Assembly (NCBI GenBank): GCA_033765235.1
Contig: JANRIG010000022.1
Span: forward strand, 124,001 to 188,000
Source of the DNA: JANRIG01 sp033765235
Lineage (GTDB): Bacteria > Bacteroidota > Bacteroidia > Cytophagales > UBA9547
DNA: 64,000 bases
Direction: 5' to 3'
Below, one piece after another: positions 43,601-58,600 of this stretch. Made by a program: the position numbers and the translations under genes. The stretch's first letter is position 1. Every line of letters starts with the position of its first letter. Below the pieces are notes generated by a model. That model ran no database searches. It saw only the letters and a list, made by a program, of their open reading frames with translations, and was not told where the DNA came from.

Positions 43601-46600
43601 CTGTAAGTCCTATAAATACTACACTGGGGGGCACAGTTATCATCCAAGGCAGCGGGTTTGAAGTGGTGCCCGAGCTCAATTTGGTATGGTTTGGTGCTAC
43701 GCGTATGCCTGTGTTATCCTCATCTGCTACGCAAATGGTAGTATCTGTAATAGGAGGCGGTTCGGTATCTGTCATCAATTATCAAAATGGTTTTGGATTG
43801 AACACACAGTGGAAACTACCCTTTGCCTATACATTTGCCAATGGAAACTTTGTGCCCTCATCGTTTACCAACAATGCTACATTTGCTACCTCAAGCCAAC
43901 CTTATAATATATTGGCTGCAGACTTTGATGGCGATGGCAAGCCCGATATCATGGCTACAGCATACAATGCATCTACCAATCAGATAAGTATTGCCAAAAA
44001 CAATGCTATTAATAACACCATCACTGGTTCTACTTTTGCTGCACCATTTGTATTACAAGGCTACACTTGGTATTGCTTTCAGTCATCGGTCGGCGACCTT
44101 GATGGCGATGGCAAATTGGATATAGTGATACCTAATACTAATACTAACTACTTTACAATCTATAAAAATATCAGCAGCCCGGGCACACTCACAGCCTCAA
44201 GTTTCGGGTCAAGGATAGATATAAATGTAACTGCAGGCTACTCAAGCTATGGCTCTGCCATAGCAGATATAGACAATGATGGGAATAACGATGTAATATT
44301 CACAAGCAATAACAGTAATAGAATATTCATATATCGCAACCTTGGCACAGGCAATATCAATAATACTTTGCAATACAGTGCAGACTTTGCCACCGGCACC
44401 AATCCCTCCACAGTAAAGATAACTGACGTAGACGGTGATGGCAAAAAAGATATTGTAATAGGCTACACATCATCTGCATATGTATCTGTATATAGGAATG
44501 TTAGCACCTCGGGTACTATCACAAGCGCATCTTTTGCACCTCGTGTAGATTTACCCACTGCCAATGCATGTTATAGTATAGCCATAGCCGACATTAATAG
44601 CGATGGCAAACCTGAGATACTTGCTGCTAATTACACAGGTAACTTTATTCATTTATTTCAAAATAATAATATGCCCGGCACCGTGACCTCTGCCATGTTT
44701 GCAAGGGTGGACTTACCCACCAACGCAGGCTCTAACCCTTATGATATAAATGCAGGCGATTTGGACGGTGATGGCAAACCTGAAATAATTATGGGAGGTA
44801 CAGGCAATACACTCATTGCAGTATATAAAAATAATTATTTATCAGGAAATATTTTGGCAGCAAACTTTACAAAATCAGATATACCAAACCTTACTTCGGC
44901 CTATGGTATAGAGGTAGCAGACCTTGATCTGGATGGCAAACTTGAAATACTTGCTGCCAATGGGGCAAATAATGTGAAAATATACAAAAACCAGATAGGC
45001 AATGGCTTAGTGCCTACTATTACAGGTTTTAGCCCTGCCTCAGGCACAGCACTGGTTACTTGGGTCACCGTCACAGGATTTGGCTTCACCAGTATATCAG
45101 GGGTAGCAATAGCTTCGGTACCTTCGCCTCAATACACCGTTATCAATGCTAATACCTTAATATTCAAAGTGCCCAATGCTACAATTACAGGCAAAATAAG
45201 TATTGCCAATCAATTTGGCACACTAGGAATATCTGCCACAGACTTTACAGTTACTGGCTTGGCACCATTACCGGTAATCACAAGTTTCACCCCTTCCAAA
45301 GGATATGCTGCCATGGAAGTATCTATATTGGGAAGTGGATTTGACAATATTGCATTAAATAATGTTGTACACTTTGGAGGTGCCAAAGCTACAATCACTG
45401 GAGCATCTGCCAATTTGCTGCAAGCACTCGCACCATGGGGTGCTACTTTTGACAAGATAAGAGTTACCAACCTACTCACCAATTTTTCAGGCGAAAGTAC
45501 CATGCCATTTGTCACTACTTTTGCCGGACCACGCACCATTACCTCTGCTACCTTTGCACCTAAGGTAGATTTACCTTCGGCATCCAATGTATATGCTACT
45601 TATATAGCCGACATAGACGGCGATGGTAAAAATGACCTTTTGGCTGCCAACTACAACTTAAATACATTTTCAATATTCAGAAACACAGGCACAGGTATAA
45701 ACTTTAGCAATCAATTTGCACCAAAAGTAGATTTTACTACAGGTAGCACGGCTTACAAAATCACTGTAGCCGACCTGGACGGCGATGGCAAAAATGATAT
45801 AATAGTGCCAAACTATAGTTCTAATACTATTTCGGTATTTAGAAATTTATCAAATCCGGGCAGTATATTTTTATCCAACAAAGTAGACTTCTCGGTGGGT
45901 AGCAATCCTGTAGCCGTAGAGGCTGCAGATATAGATAGCGATGGCTTGCTTGATTTAGTCATTGCCAACTACAATGTGAATTACTTTACAATTTATAAAA
46001 ACACAGGTATTACAGGCACTATCACAAGCACCTCATTTGGTGCCAGACAAGATATTGTCAATGATTATTACGCCTATGCCATAGCCATAGGAGACTTAGA
46101 CCGCGACGGCAAACCTGACATTGCCACTACTACCCAAAATACTAACATAATAAGTATTTACAGAAACCTTAGCACACAAGGTGCTATTACCCTGGCACCA
46201 AGATTGCCTCTCACATCACAGTTTTACCCCTGGGACTTAAAATTTGCAGACTTGGACTATGACAATATACTTGACATGGTAGCCTCAAATCCTACTTATG
46301 GTACAGTATCAGTATTTAGAAACACAGGTTTGGTAGGTACTATCACTTCAGCCAGTTTTGCTGCCAGGGTAGATTTTAATACTCTTGCAAGCAATAATTA
46401 TTTAGCCTTAGCAGACATAGACGGCGATGGCAGAGTGGATATAAGCAACTCAGGCTTTCAAAGTCCTAACTATTTTATAAGTGTATTAAGAAATGTATCT
46501 ACAGGCGCTGGCATTAATACAGGCAGTTTTGCAACCAATATACCTTACATAGTAGGCACGCAAAATCCTTATATATACGCATTAGGTGACCTTAACAATG

Positions 46601-49600
46601 ATAGCAAGCCGGACTTGGCTGTACCTCAATATGGTGGAGCCACTATCAGTTTGCTCAAAAATCTCTCATCTTCGGAGCCTACTGTTACAGGCTTCAATCC
46701 TTCATCGGGGCAGGCTGGCATCATCTTCATCACTATCACAGGTGCAGGATTTGCTACCGCATCGCACATAAGAATAAATACTACATCGGGATCTAATATT
46801 AATATAATAAACGATAATTTTATTATTGCACGACTGCCAATAAATGCCACCACAGGCGCAGTAGCTGTGCTCAACGGATTTGGACTGGCAGGTACAGTAG
46901 CTGGAATTTTCACAGTCACAGCCCCATTCCCATATCCCTCCATATCCGGTATAGTACCTGCAAAAGGAGAGAAAAATGCCACTGTCACAGTCATTGGAGC
47001 CAACTTTGGAAGCAATATAGGATTTAACAATCTATGGTTTGGAGCTTCACAGGCAACTATTACAGGTGCCAATGCCAATGAAATTGTAGCCAATGTACCC
47101 AATGCAGCTACTTATGACAGACCAACTTTGCTAAACACCGAAACCTCACTATTTACTTACTATAATACGCCGTATATTACCACTTTTGCAGGCTCTAATA
47201 GCATATTAGGGGCATCTTTTGCAAGCGAAACCGGCATCTTAGGCGGTATTTCAAACCCATATTTTTCTGTAGTAAAAGATCTTGACGGAGATGGAAAACC
47301 TGAAGTAGTCACCGCTAATTATGGTAGCAATACCATTACCATAAGTAGAAATGTAACTATTAATAACACCATTACATCTTCATCTTTTGTAAACTCTAAT
47401 ATCACCAATCCTTTCTCTAACCCTATTGGGTTAGCCGTTGGGGACATTGATAATGATGGCAAACCTGATATTATTGTTACTAACTCTAATAATTCATCGA
47501 TATCCATATACAAAAATAATTTCAATTCAGGTACTATTTCTTCTGCAAATTTTTCAAGTGCCATTACACTGCCCGTTGAGAACGACCCAAGGTGTATAGC
47601 CATAGGCGACCTTGATAAAGACGGATATAATGACTTGGTAGTGGGCAATTTCTTTTCTAATAGTTTATCAATTTTTAAAAATAGGGGTCAGCAGGGTAAC
47701 ATATCAATTAATAGTTTTGAACCTGCTTTTAATATAAATATTACTAACAGACCTAATAGTGTGGCTATCGGGGACTTAGATGCAGACACAAAACCGGATA
47801 TAGTCGTAGGTATGCAAACAGGATTAATTGTCATTATTAAAAACAACAGCCAGCAAGGAACACTTAACTCATCTTCATTTGAAGCTCCCATTAATCAAGC
47901 TACTACATATACTACATTTAACATTGCAATAGGAGATATAAATGATGACGGCAAACCAGAAATAATAGGAGGATCAACGAGTGCCTTTGCTACAATATTA
48001 CAAAATACAACTATTAATAATACCATTACAGGAACTTCATTTAGTAATATTGTATACCTTAACACCTCGGGCAGTACATACAATTGTATAGCACTTGGCG
48101 ACTTTAACGGCGATGGCAAAGTAGATATTGCAGGCACCGCCTACAGTGGCACTAATCGTATGTATGTATTTCAAAACAATCTTACCACCTCTACTATTAC
48201 TGCTGCAGCCTTTGGACCAAGAGTAGACTATGCCATATCATCAAACCCTATTGGTATTAATGTGTCTGACCTTGATGGCGATGCCAAGCCAGATGTCATA
48301 GTCACAAGCTACAACAACAACAGATTGAGTATTTATAAAAACCTCATAGTTGCTCCACCTACTATCACAGGTATGACACCGCTCACAGGTACTGCAGGTA
48401 TCACCGTTGTAAGTGTATCCGGAGGGGGCTTTGCCAATGTGAATGTTGTAGGCTTGGGCAATAGCGCGGGGGCAAGTTTTACTATATTGGGAAATAACAA
48501 TATGCTTGTAAAAGTACCTCCTACTGCTACTATAGGAGCACTCACCGTGAATACCAATCTGGGTGGATTGGCATATTCTAATGAAATATTTACCGTTACA
48601 GGTGCATTTCCTTATCCTTCTATTACAGGGGTATCACCTTTATTTGCCTCATCAGGAGAAACCATATCTGTGTTTGGCACTAATTTTGACGCTACGCTTT
48701 CTAATAACAGGCTGTATTTTGGCGCAGTGAAAGCCATGCCCAATTTTGCAAGTCCCAATTTATTGACTGCACTATTGCCTCCCGGAGCTACCCACGACAA
48801 TGTACGGTATATGAATGATGCTACAATGTTGCAAAGTGCCTCTGCAAGGATGGTGAGCCCCACATTCACAGGTATGAATACTATTACAGGGGCTACCTAT
48901 GCTGCTGCAGTAAATCATGCCAATTTCACCTCAGGCAACTACAAAGTGCTGCTTGGCGATGTGGACGGTGATGGCAAAGTAGATGCGGTGACTAATACCT
49001 ATACCAATAATAATATCAGTATTTTCAGAAACATTTCATCGGCGGGCACTTGGACAGGCACATCGTTGGCTACAAGGATAGATATCAGTATTGCAGGTGC
49101 TTACTACATGTGGGAAATGGAACTCGAAGACATAGATATGGATGGCAAACTGGACATCATATTTGTAGATGGCAATGGTGCACGTATTGGGATATTAAAA
49201 AATAACAGTTCGCCAGGGTCACTGTCTGCTGCAAGCTTCTCAGCACCTGTATTTTACACGGGTACTCCAAATCCTTATGCATTAGAAGTAGCAGATTTTG
49301 ATAACGACGGCCTGGTAGATATAGCTGCTATGAACGGTGGTGGCATCACTGGTTTGTATATATACAAAAATCTGGGTATCACAGGCACTATTACCTCAGC
49401 CTCATTTGCACCTGCCATCACCATACCTACTTCTTATTCTTATGCTTATGAGCTGCAAGCCGCTGACTTTGACTACGATGGGAGGCTTGATATGGTAGCT
49501 GCAAACTATGGCAACAATGGTTTCACAATATTCAAAAACATAGCTCAAGCAGGGGTTATATCATTTGTAGGATATACTTATAATACAGGTTATCAGGCTA

Positions 49601-52600
49601 TATCGTGCCGTGTGGGGGATATAGACAAAGACGGAAGAGCAGACATTGCATTATCAAATAATACCAGTACTCTGGCACAGGTTTATAAAAATAACTCATT
49701 AGGAGGCACACTTTCGGGCTCCTCTTTCAGTTTGGGAGGCACATTTACAGCCGGCTCAGGAGGGTATGGCGTAGAGCTGTTTGACCTTGATGGCGATAGC
49801 TGGCTCGATATGGTAATAGCCAACTATTCATCCAATAACATTTCTATTTTTAGGAATAATAGGGTAGCAGGCACTATCAATGGCACCTCATTTTCACCTA
49901 AAGTAGACTATGCCACCTCATCAGGGCCTTCTTACCCCCGAGCAGCAGATATGGATCTTGACGGCAAACCTGATATTATTATTCCATATATTGGCGCAGC
50001 TCAACTTACAGTATTTAGAAATGCATTAGTAGAGATACCCACTGTCACAGGGTTCACACCTACATCAGGCACTCCACTGAGTATCATAAGTATTACGGGC
50101 GCATCATTGGGTACTGTAAATAATGTGTATATAGGAGGAGCTGTTACCAATATCATTACCTCATTGGGTGCCAATGCACTGCTTGCAAGAGTGCCTGTGA
50201 ATGCTGCTACAGGTCTGGTAGTAGTGAGTAATACGCAAGGCAGCACCAGCACAGCCCCAGGCATATTCACAGTGATACCCATACAGTACCCAACCATCAC
50301 GGGGATAGCACCATTGGCAGAAACAGCAGGGAACATCATTCAAATATTTGGTAATAATTTCAGCACTTTATCGGGTAGCAATATTTTGGGTATAGGTGCG
50401 GTGAATGCTACGGTGACAGGTGCTACAGCCACTCAATTAACAGCCACTATACCCATGAGTGCAGATTATAAAGCCATCACGCTACTAAACAATGAATCAG
50501 GATTTAGAGCATCATATACTATACCATTGCGTCTTATATTCCCAAGTTCAGGCACCATATTAGGCAGCTCCATGGCTCCAAAAGTAGATTATATAGGACT
50601 TAGTCAACCATATTACACCACTCAAAAAGACTTAAACGGTGATGGCAAACCTGAAATATTGACTGCAAATTATGGGTCAAACTATGTCACCATATTCAAT
50701 AATCAAAGTATCAATGGCACCATTACAGGAAGCTCTTTCAGTTCATTTAATATTCTTCCCGGGTTTAATAATCCACTTTTCATGGCAGCCGAAGATTTGG
50801 ACAATGACAGCAAGCCGGACTTGGCCGTTGTAGATTATTTTGGCAATAGAATAGCCATTTATAAAAATATACATACGGGTGGTGCATTGTCGGCAGCTTC
50901 ATTTTCCGGCCCTATTTATTTTGCAACTGCCTCCAGACCTTACACTTTAGCCATCGCAGATTTTGATTATGATGGATTTAATGATATTGCGGTAGCCAAC
51001 AATACAGGATTTAACGTGTCAGTATTTAAAAACAATATTACTCCGGGTGTTATCAATGCTTCTACATTTGCCCCAAAAGTAGATTTCACAGTAGCTACAG
51101 CACCTATAGAAATTACAGCAGCAGATATAGACAATGATGGCAGGATAGATATTGTCACCTCCAATGATGGTACTCCGGCAGTATCTATATTGAAAAATAT
51201 TACTAACAGGGGCATTATCAACTCAGGCTCATTTGCCACTCATGTAAGTCCTGCCACAGCATATGGAGGATATGGGTTGGGAATAGGTGACCTGAATAAC
51301 GATGGCAAACTGGAAATTGTGGCTGCCTCATCATCAAGCAGCTTTGTAATGGTGTTTCAAAACAATACCTCAGGTAATACCATCACAGGTACATCTTTTG
51401 TTATTACAAATATTGCTGCACCTATATATGGGTATCGCTCTGTGAAAATAGCCGACCTTGACGGCGATGGAAAAAATGAAATGGTAGTGCCTACCACCAA
51501 CCCCTTAGTATCTGTGTATAGAAATATCACCACTGGATTAGGTATCAATACAGGAAGTTTTTCACCGGCCGTTACATATACCACAGGCAATTATCCTTGG
51601 GGGCTCTCATTAGGCGACCTTGACGGGGACGGCAAACCTGAGATAGTGACAGCAAACTATTCTTCCAACTCCATATCTATCCTCAAAAACTTGCAATCTA
51701 ATTCTAACTTGCCCACAATCAATAACTTTGTACCTGCCTCGGCGCGAAGAGGCAAGTCATTTACCATCACAGGCACCAACTTTATAGGAGTTTCTACCGT
51801 GCAACTCGGAGGGGTGAGTGTACCTTATACAGTGCTCAATGTGAACAACATAGTGGCTACTTTGCCCGGCACAGCCATTACAGGTAGTGTATACATCAGT
51901 GCGTTTGGTGGCAATGTAACCTCTGCCTCCAACTTTGTAGTAGACCTTACACCTGCACCCAGCATCACAGGCATTAACCCCACAAGCGTATTGCAGGGTG
52001 GGGTAGTTACCATTACAGGTACTGAATTAGAGTTTTTATTAAACCCAATTACTATTTCAGGTATTACTATAAATAATTATCAATACAATCCCAGCTTAGG
52101 TCGCATTATTGCCACAGTACCCGGCTATGCAGTTTCGGGCGATATCAGGTTGGCTACTTCTTTTGGTGGTATATCAGCAATTGGTTCAAGTTCTTATTTG
52201 AATGTTACCCCAATGTTAAAACCAAGTTTTGGATATACAATTCCTGCTCCAATATGGGACAATGGTAGTGGAGTTACCTATAATGCATCTGGCACTGTGG
52301 TTACCCGTACACTTCCCGGGGCCGATTTTGGTGCAAATATCAGAACTATTAATATGCCAAAATCTAATGGCATTTCGATTTCACTAAAACAAGGTATATC
52401 TACTAATATATTAAACTTTGGGATAGCAGAAATGGGAAATTTTGGAGCTCCCGATTATCAGGCAGTTATAGATGGTAGTAACGTGATGGCAGTTAGGTTG
52501 GCAGTAGTACTTGCAAATAATATAACTTCAGTTTCACCAGATGATTTGTTTACAGTAAGGTTATCTCCTTCAGGTATCGCAAGCATACTTAAAAATGGTG

Positions 52601-55600
52601 TCACAGTATATACCTTTGCAACAAGTGCTGCTGCGGCATCATATTCCGCTACTTTAGGGATATATCAACAGGGCGATTCATTTCATTCTATTACTGTAAA
52701 TAATGAAGTTGAATTTTCTCAAAATTCAGCCTTCCCCGGAACTGTAGTTTCAGTTTTTGGAAATAATTTTGTAAGTGTGTCTGGTGTAGCAGTTTCGGGT
52801 GTAAACTCAACATTTAATGTTCAAAGTTCAACATTATTATTAATAACAGTGCCTTCTGTAATTACAGGTAAAGTAACTGTAACTAACTACAGTGGCAGTA
52901 CACAATCAGCCACCAACTTACAGGTGCTTACTCCTACCTCGCCCAACTTTGGGCAAATGCTTGTAATGGACGGGGCAGACAACCAAATAGCGGTGCCACA
53001 TGACATTGCCATTAATTTTACAAACGGCTTTACGATAGAAGCCATGGTAAAATTCAACCAAATCACCCGCACTACAGATGGGTATGACTGGCAAGCCATA
53101 TTTACCAAAAGTGCATACTCACAAGCCTACGGACTTATGCTGCAAACCGAAGGGTCAAAATTACTTCGTTTTTATCTCAACGGCTGTACCCCAAGCACTG
53201 TCACTTATGATTGGTCATCCAATCTGCTACCTAATATTTGGTATCATGTAGCTGTCTCCTATGATGGCGTACGTGCCAAAATATATATAGACGGTGTTGA
53301 AGTGCTTAACACTCCTGTAAGTGGCAATGTATCTACAAACACCAACAGCCTAATATTTGGTGCTAGCCCTGGCAATGGACCTTACCCGCTCGATGGTAAC
53401 ATAGACGAGGTGCGTGTGTGGAACTTTGCACGCAGTATATCAGGTATTAATGCAAACAGATGTGATGAAATATTTGGCAACGAACCCGGCTTGGTTGCTT
53501 ACTATCGCTTCAATGAGATCAATACCTCTGTCACCGCATTAGACCATTCTCCAAGCAGGCTTTTGGGCAACTTAAATAACTTTACATTGCCATCGCAAAG
53601 GGTAGCTTCTACCGCCTTATGCTACGCTCCTGCTACCATCACTGCCTTTAACCCCACTTCAGGCAATGCAGGCAGCACCTATATCAATATCACAGGCACA
53701 GGTTTCACGGCGGTGACTCAAGTTGCCATAAACAATGTGAACCTTCCATATACTGTTTTGGGAGTGAATAATATAGTGGCATTTATACCTATATCTGTCA
53801 CTTCAGGTTTTGTAGTGGTGAGAAATAATGTTTTTAATACTACCTCTACAGGTATATTTACGGTCATACCCCAATATCCTGTTATCAGCAATATTTCACC
53901 ATCATCTCAAAGAGAGGGAAGGGGAGTGACATTAGCAGGATTAAACTTTGCAGGTGTTACTCAGGTAAAAGCAGGAGGTAATGTAAATGCGCCATTCGCC
54001 ATATTCAATACTACCTTATTGGGGTTCACTGTACCGGGTGGAGCACTTACAGGACCTGTCACAGTTACTAACTTTTCAGGCATTGGTGAGTCGAGTACTT
54101 TCACCGTGTTGCCTACCCCTGCACCAAGTGTCACGGGTGTTAGTCCTGCTTACGCAGTGATTGGTAACCAAATCATTGCAACGGTGCAAGAAATAGAGTT
54201 TTTGCAAGGTCCTATCACATTTGGGGGCATTACCATTGGCGTATTTACGAATACAGGCAGTGCGCTTATATTTAATGTGCCTTTTGGTGCAAATTCGGGG
54301 GATATAAGAATCAAAACATTGTATGGTGGTATTTCACAAACTTCAGCAGGTACATATCTTACAGTATTGCCTCCACCTATTATTTCTGATTTTGGCAATA
54401 TTATTGCAGCCATGGGCAAATCTGCTTCAGGAGGTTGTGGCTCTGCAGGAGATATTATTACCATATTGGGAAATAACTTTGCACCCGGCCTCACGGATGT
54501 GTATATCAACAACTTTAACTCTATAAACCCTACCGTAACTTCAAGTAACCTCATATATGCCCGAGTGCCTGACCTTGTAGGTTCACCCGGTCAAAATATT
54601 ACTGGTAAAATAAAAGTACAAACTCCTGCGGGCCAAATACAATCTGTGCCTAACCTTACAGGTATATTCTGCGCCTCAAGTCCTACCACTACCATTGGGC
54701 TTGCCATAGGTGCCGGGTTTGAAATAGAAGGCAATGACCTTTTAAATATAAATGGGGTGACTGTGGCAGGAGCCAATGCTACATTCAACTATTTGAGTGG
54801 CAGTCTCAATGTAGTAGTGCCTAATGGTGCAAATACAGGAAACATTTCTGTAACATTAAGACAATCAAGCTATTATTTTACATTCCCTTTCAGTTTCTAT
54901 ATATATCCTCGCCCTACCATATCAGGTATAATGCCATTGCCTGCTGCCGAGGGTAGTACCATAAGCATAGTTGGCAGCGCACTCGACAGTGTGACTGGGG
55001 TAGCATTTGTAGGAGCCACGCAAACCATAGTATCAAACATCAATACCAACTTGGTGACACTCAGCGTACCTGACGGAGTGCAAAATGGCTTCATTACTTT
55101 ATACGCAGGTGGTGGCTCGGCACTTAGCCCCGTGCAGTTTTTAGTAGCCCCTACCATTACAGGGCTCACACCTGTAGCAAATGGTGTAGGAAAACCTGTA
55201 TATATCACAGGCAAAAGCCTCAATGGCATTACACAGATATTATTTAATGGGACAAATGGTTCCATAGTTTCCAAAACCAATACAAATATCACTGTAAATG
55301 TGCCCTCGGGTGCTACCACAGGCAACTTGTGGGCCATAGCTCCTATGTACACCTCGCCCGGAATATTCTTTACTGTATTACCCCAACCTATGATTACCAA
55401 CATAGCACCAGGTAGCGGTCCTGCAGGTACTATTATTTCTGTAATTGGCGAAAACTTTACCATGGCAGGCACAAATCAAGTTACATTCAATGGTGGATCA
55501 ACTGTAAATGCCACATTGTCTGGCACTAATGTACTATTGGTAGAAGTACCTGCCACTGCGCTCACAGGCTATATAAGCGTGAATAACAATGGAGGCTCTG

Positions 55601-58600
55601 CAACCAGTGCTATACAGTTTGCTGTATCACCCTCACTTACAGGTTTGTTTACCCCTTCTATAGCAGGTGCAGGTGCCATAGTTACTATTTTTGGTAAAAA
55701 TCTTTCAAACCCAAATCTGGTAAGGTTCAATGGATTTATATCTACCAATTTCAGTTCCATATCATCTACTGCCGTGCGTGCAGCAGTACCTGTTTTGGCA
55801 GGTTCGGGTGCGGTATTAGTAGATGTCACTACCGATGGCGGACAGTCTAACGGGGTGGTATATACCATATTAGGAGCACCTACTATTGCTTCAGCTACTC
55901 CCGGCAGCGGCATAGCAGGTACTGTAGTGACCTTGACAGGTACTAATTATTTGACCAATAATATTGTATATGTGAATAACGCATTTGCACCAAGCACATT
56001 CGTGAGCAGCACAAAAGTTTTGGTCACTGTGCCCGGCAATGTGAGTGTGGGTATTGGCAATATTCAACTTCAAAATCAAGGCAATGTGAATCTGCCTGAC
56101 CCTGCCAACTATACCAACAGTCCGGGCAGCTTTAGTGCCATTCCACACATTGGTACCATCACTGGAGGTTCGCCATTATTTACCATACTTACCCAAGCCA
56201 GACAAGGCGATGCCATCAGGCTCACAGGTACTAACTATCTATCAGGAGCGCAAGTGTTTTTTAACGGCTTAGTAGCCAATGCATACAGTGTGTCTAGCAA
56301 TCAGTTATATGTGGTAGTACCTACAGGAGCTGCCTCAGGTAATGTGACTGTACGCACCTCCGGAGGCACCTCATCTCCTGTCACTTTTAACATCATTCCA
56401 CCACCTTCCATTACTTCATTCAATCCTACCTCGGGAGTGGCAGGTACATGGGTCACAATCACTGGCGTGGAGTTTAATGCGGTCACTAATGTCACATTTG
56501 GCAGTGTGTCATCTGTGGGATATACAGTAGTAAACTCCAATACCTTAGTGGCTTCAGTACCCGGCACTACCGGCAAAGGAAAGATAAGCATATCTGCCGC
56601 AGGTGGAGTTGCCCAAAGCAGTCTTGATTTTGTACCTACACCTGTTATCACTTCAATTAATTATACAGAGGCACCCATAAATTCTTACATCAATATTGCA
56701 GGCACCAATTTGCACAATGCTACAGATGTGAAAATAAATGGAGTAGAGGTAGTAACTTACTCAAACTTTGGTACATCTGTATCTATATTGGTACCTAACA
56801 ATGCCACAAGCGGATACATTACTCTCACCAGTGAAGGAGGTAATGCCATATCACCATACACCTTTACTGTGAGTACTATCACATCTATAAATCCTACATC
56901 AGGCATAGCGGGTAGTTTAGTCACCGTATCAGGTATAGGGTTGAGCAGTGTCACAAGCTACAACTTTGATGGCGCCACATCATTCAATATTGTACAAAAC
57001 ATGGGTAATATGCTCATAGTGAGCGTACCGGGTACAGCAGAAGTTGGAAGTATAAGGCTCAATTTTCCTAACAGTGGTCAAACAAGCTCATCGCAAATAT
57101 TTAACCCATCGCCGGTTATCACTTCTATAAGCCCATATACCCATGGCACAAGCCAATTTATAAACCTGACAGGTACTAACTTGAGAGAAGTGATACATGC
57201 TGAGTTTAATGGTGTGCCAAGCAGTAACTTAGGCTCAGCCTCAGGCAGCAACAGAAACAATGTGCAAGTACCTGCCAATGCACTGTCTGGCATCATAAGT
57301 GTCACAGTATCAGGTGGTGGTACTGCATCAAGCCCATTGTCATTCACGGTAATATCCATATCTGGAGTATTTCCTGCTGTCACATTGGGTGGCAGTGAAA
57401 TTACCATCACAGGTGCCAACCTCGACAGCCCGACTGCTGTAACCATTGGAGGTACTACAGTAGCAGGTATTAATGCCGGCAGCACCTCTTCCATGCTCAT
57501 TACCACTGTGCCATCCAGCATATCCAGTGCGCAAATCATAGTGTACAAAGGAGGTGGATATAATGATTCATACAGCATCAATTTGCCCAATGCTACCATT
57601 ACATCTGTAAACCCAACTGTGGCGGGCTATGGCAGCATACTCACTATCAATGGTTTTCACTTTACTAATGCGCGCAATGTATGGCTTTACAATGCTTCAC
57701 ATTCGCCATTTAGTAATGCCCTAAACTATCAAGTGATAAACAGTAATTTGATATTGGCCACTGTTACCTCTAATGCAGTTACAGGAAATGTAAGAGTACA
57801 AGCCCAAAATAATAATATTACTACAGGCGGTCAATTAATTGTATTACCACCTACTTTGAATCCTTTGCCACATCCTGAAGTGTTGCCTGCAGGCCAATCT
57901 GTAGTGCTCAACGGAAATAACCTTACCTCACCTGCAACCCTCTCAGTAGGAGGAGCAGCCGTGACAATATCGAGCTATGGTGAAAACAGTATCACATTTA
58001 CCATGCCTACCACTACAGGTAGCAATATGGTAACTGTGCAAAATGCTGCAGGGTTGAGCAGTGTCACATTCAGCTTATTCTCCATCACTTCTTTGAGTAC
58101 CACAGCAGGAGTAGCAGGTAGTATTGTGAGCATTTCAGGCACATCCATGAGTTCTATTTCAGGCGTGAGATTCAACGGTGTGAGTGCCACTTATGCCATT
58201 ATTTCTGACAATCAAATCATCGCATATGTACCTGACAATGCAGGCAATGGCTTAGTAAGTGTGCAAGCAGGCAGTTACAGTATCAATGCCTCACCTATAT
58301 TTAACCCCATACCTGTCATCACAGGTTATTATGTATATAATGGATTAGATGCATCTACAGCTATATCAGGCAGTAGGGTATCACTCACAGGTACTAATTT
58401 GAATAATGTAAATAGTGTGATACTTGGTGGTGGCAGCAGTGCATATGTGAGTTTTATAGGTTGTACAGGATTGTGCTGCACAGGCAACGCAAGTACATCC
58501 ATATTCCCGCTTTGCGCTCCGAGCAATGCACAATCAGGCACTATATTGGCATCAAATGGCTTATATACAGCCAGTTTTGGAGGGTTTAATTTTGTAGGAC

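Noticed and set aside
41635..51711. Recent tandem DNA duplication or assembly collapse as explanation of the super-repeats
   Set aside because: The units differ throughout in DNA and protein sequence, and only length and motif positions are conserved, so they are old duplications rather than artefactual copies.
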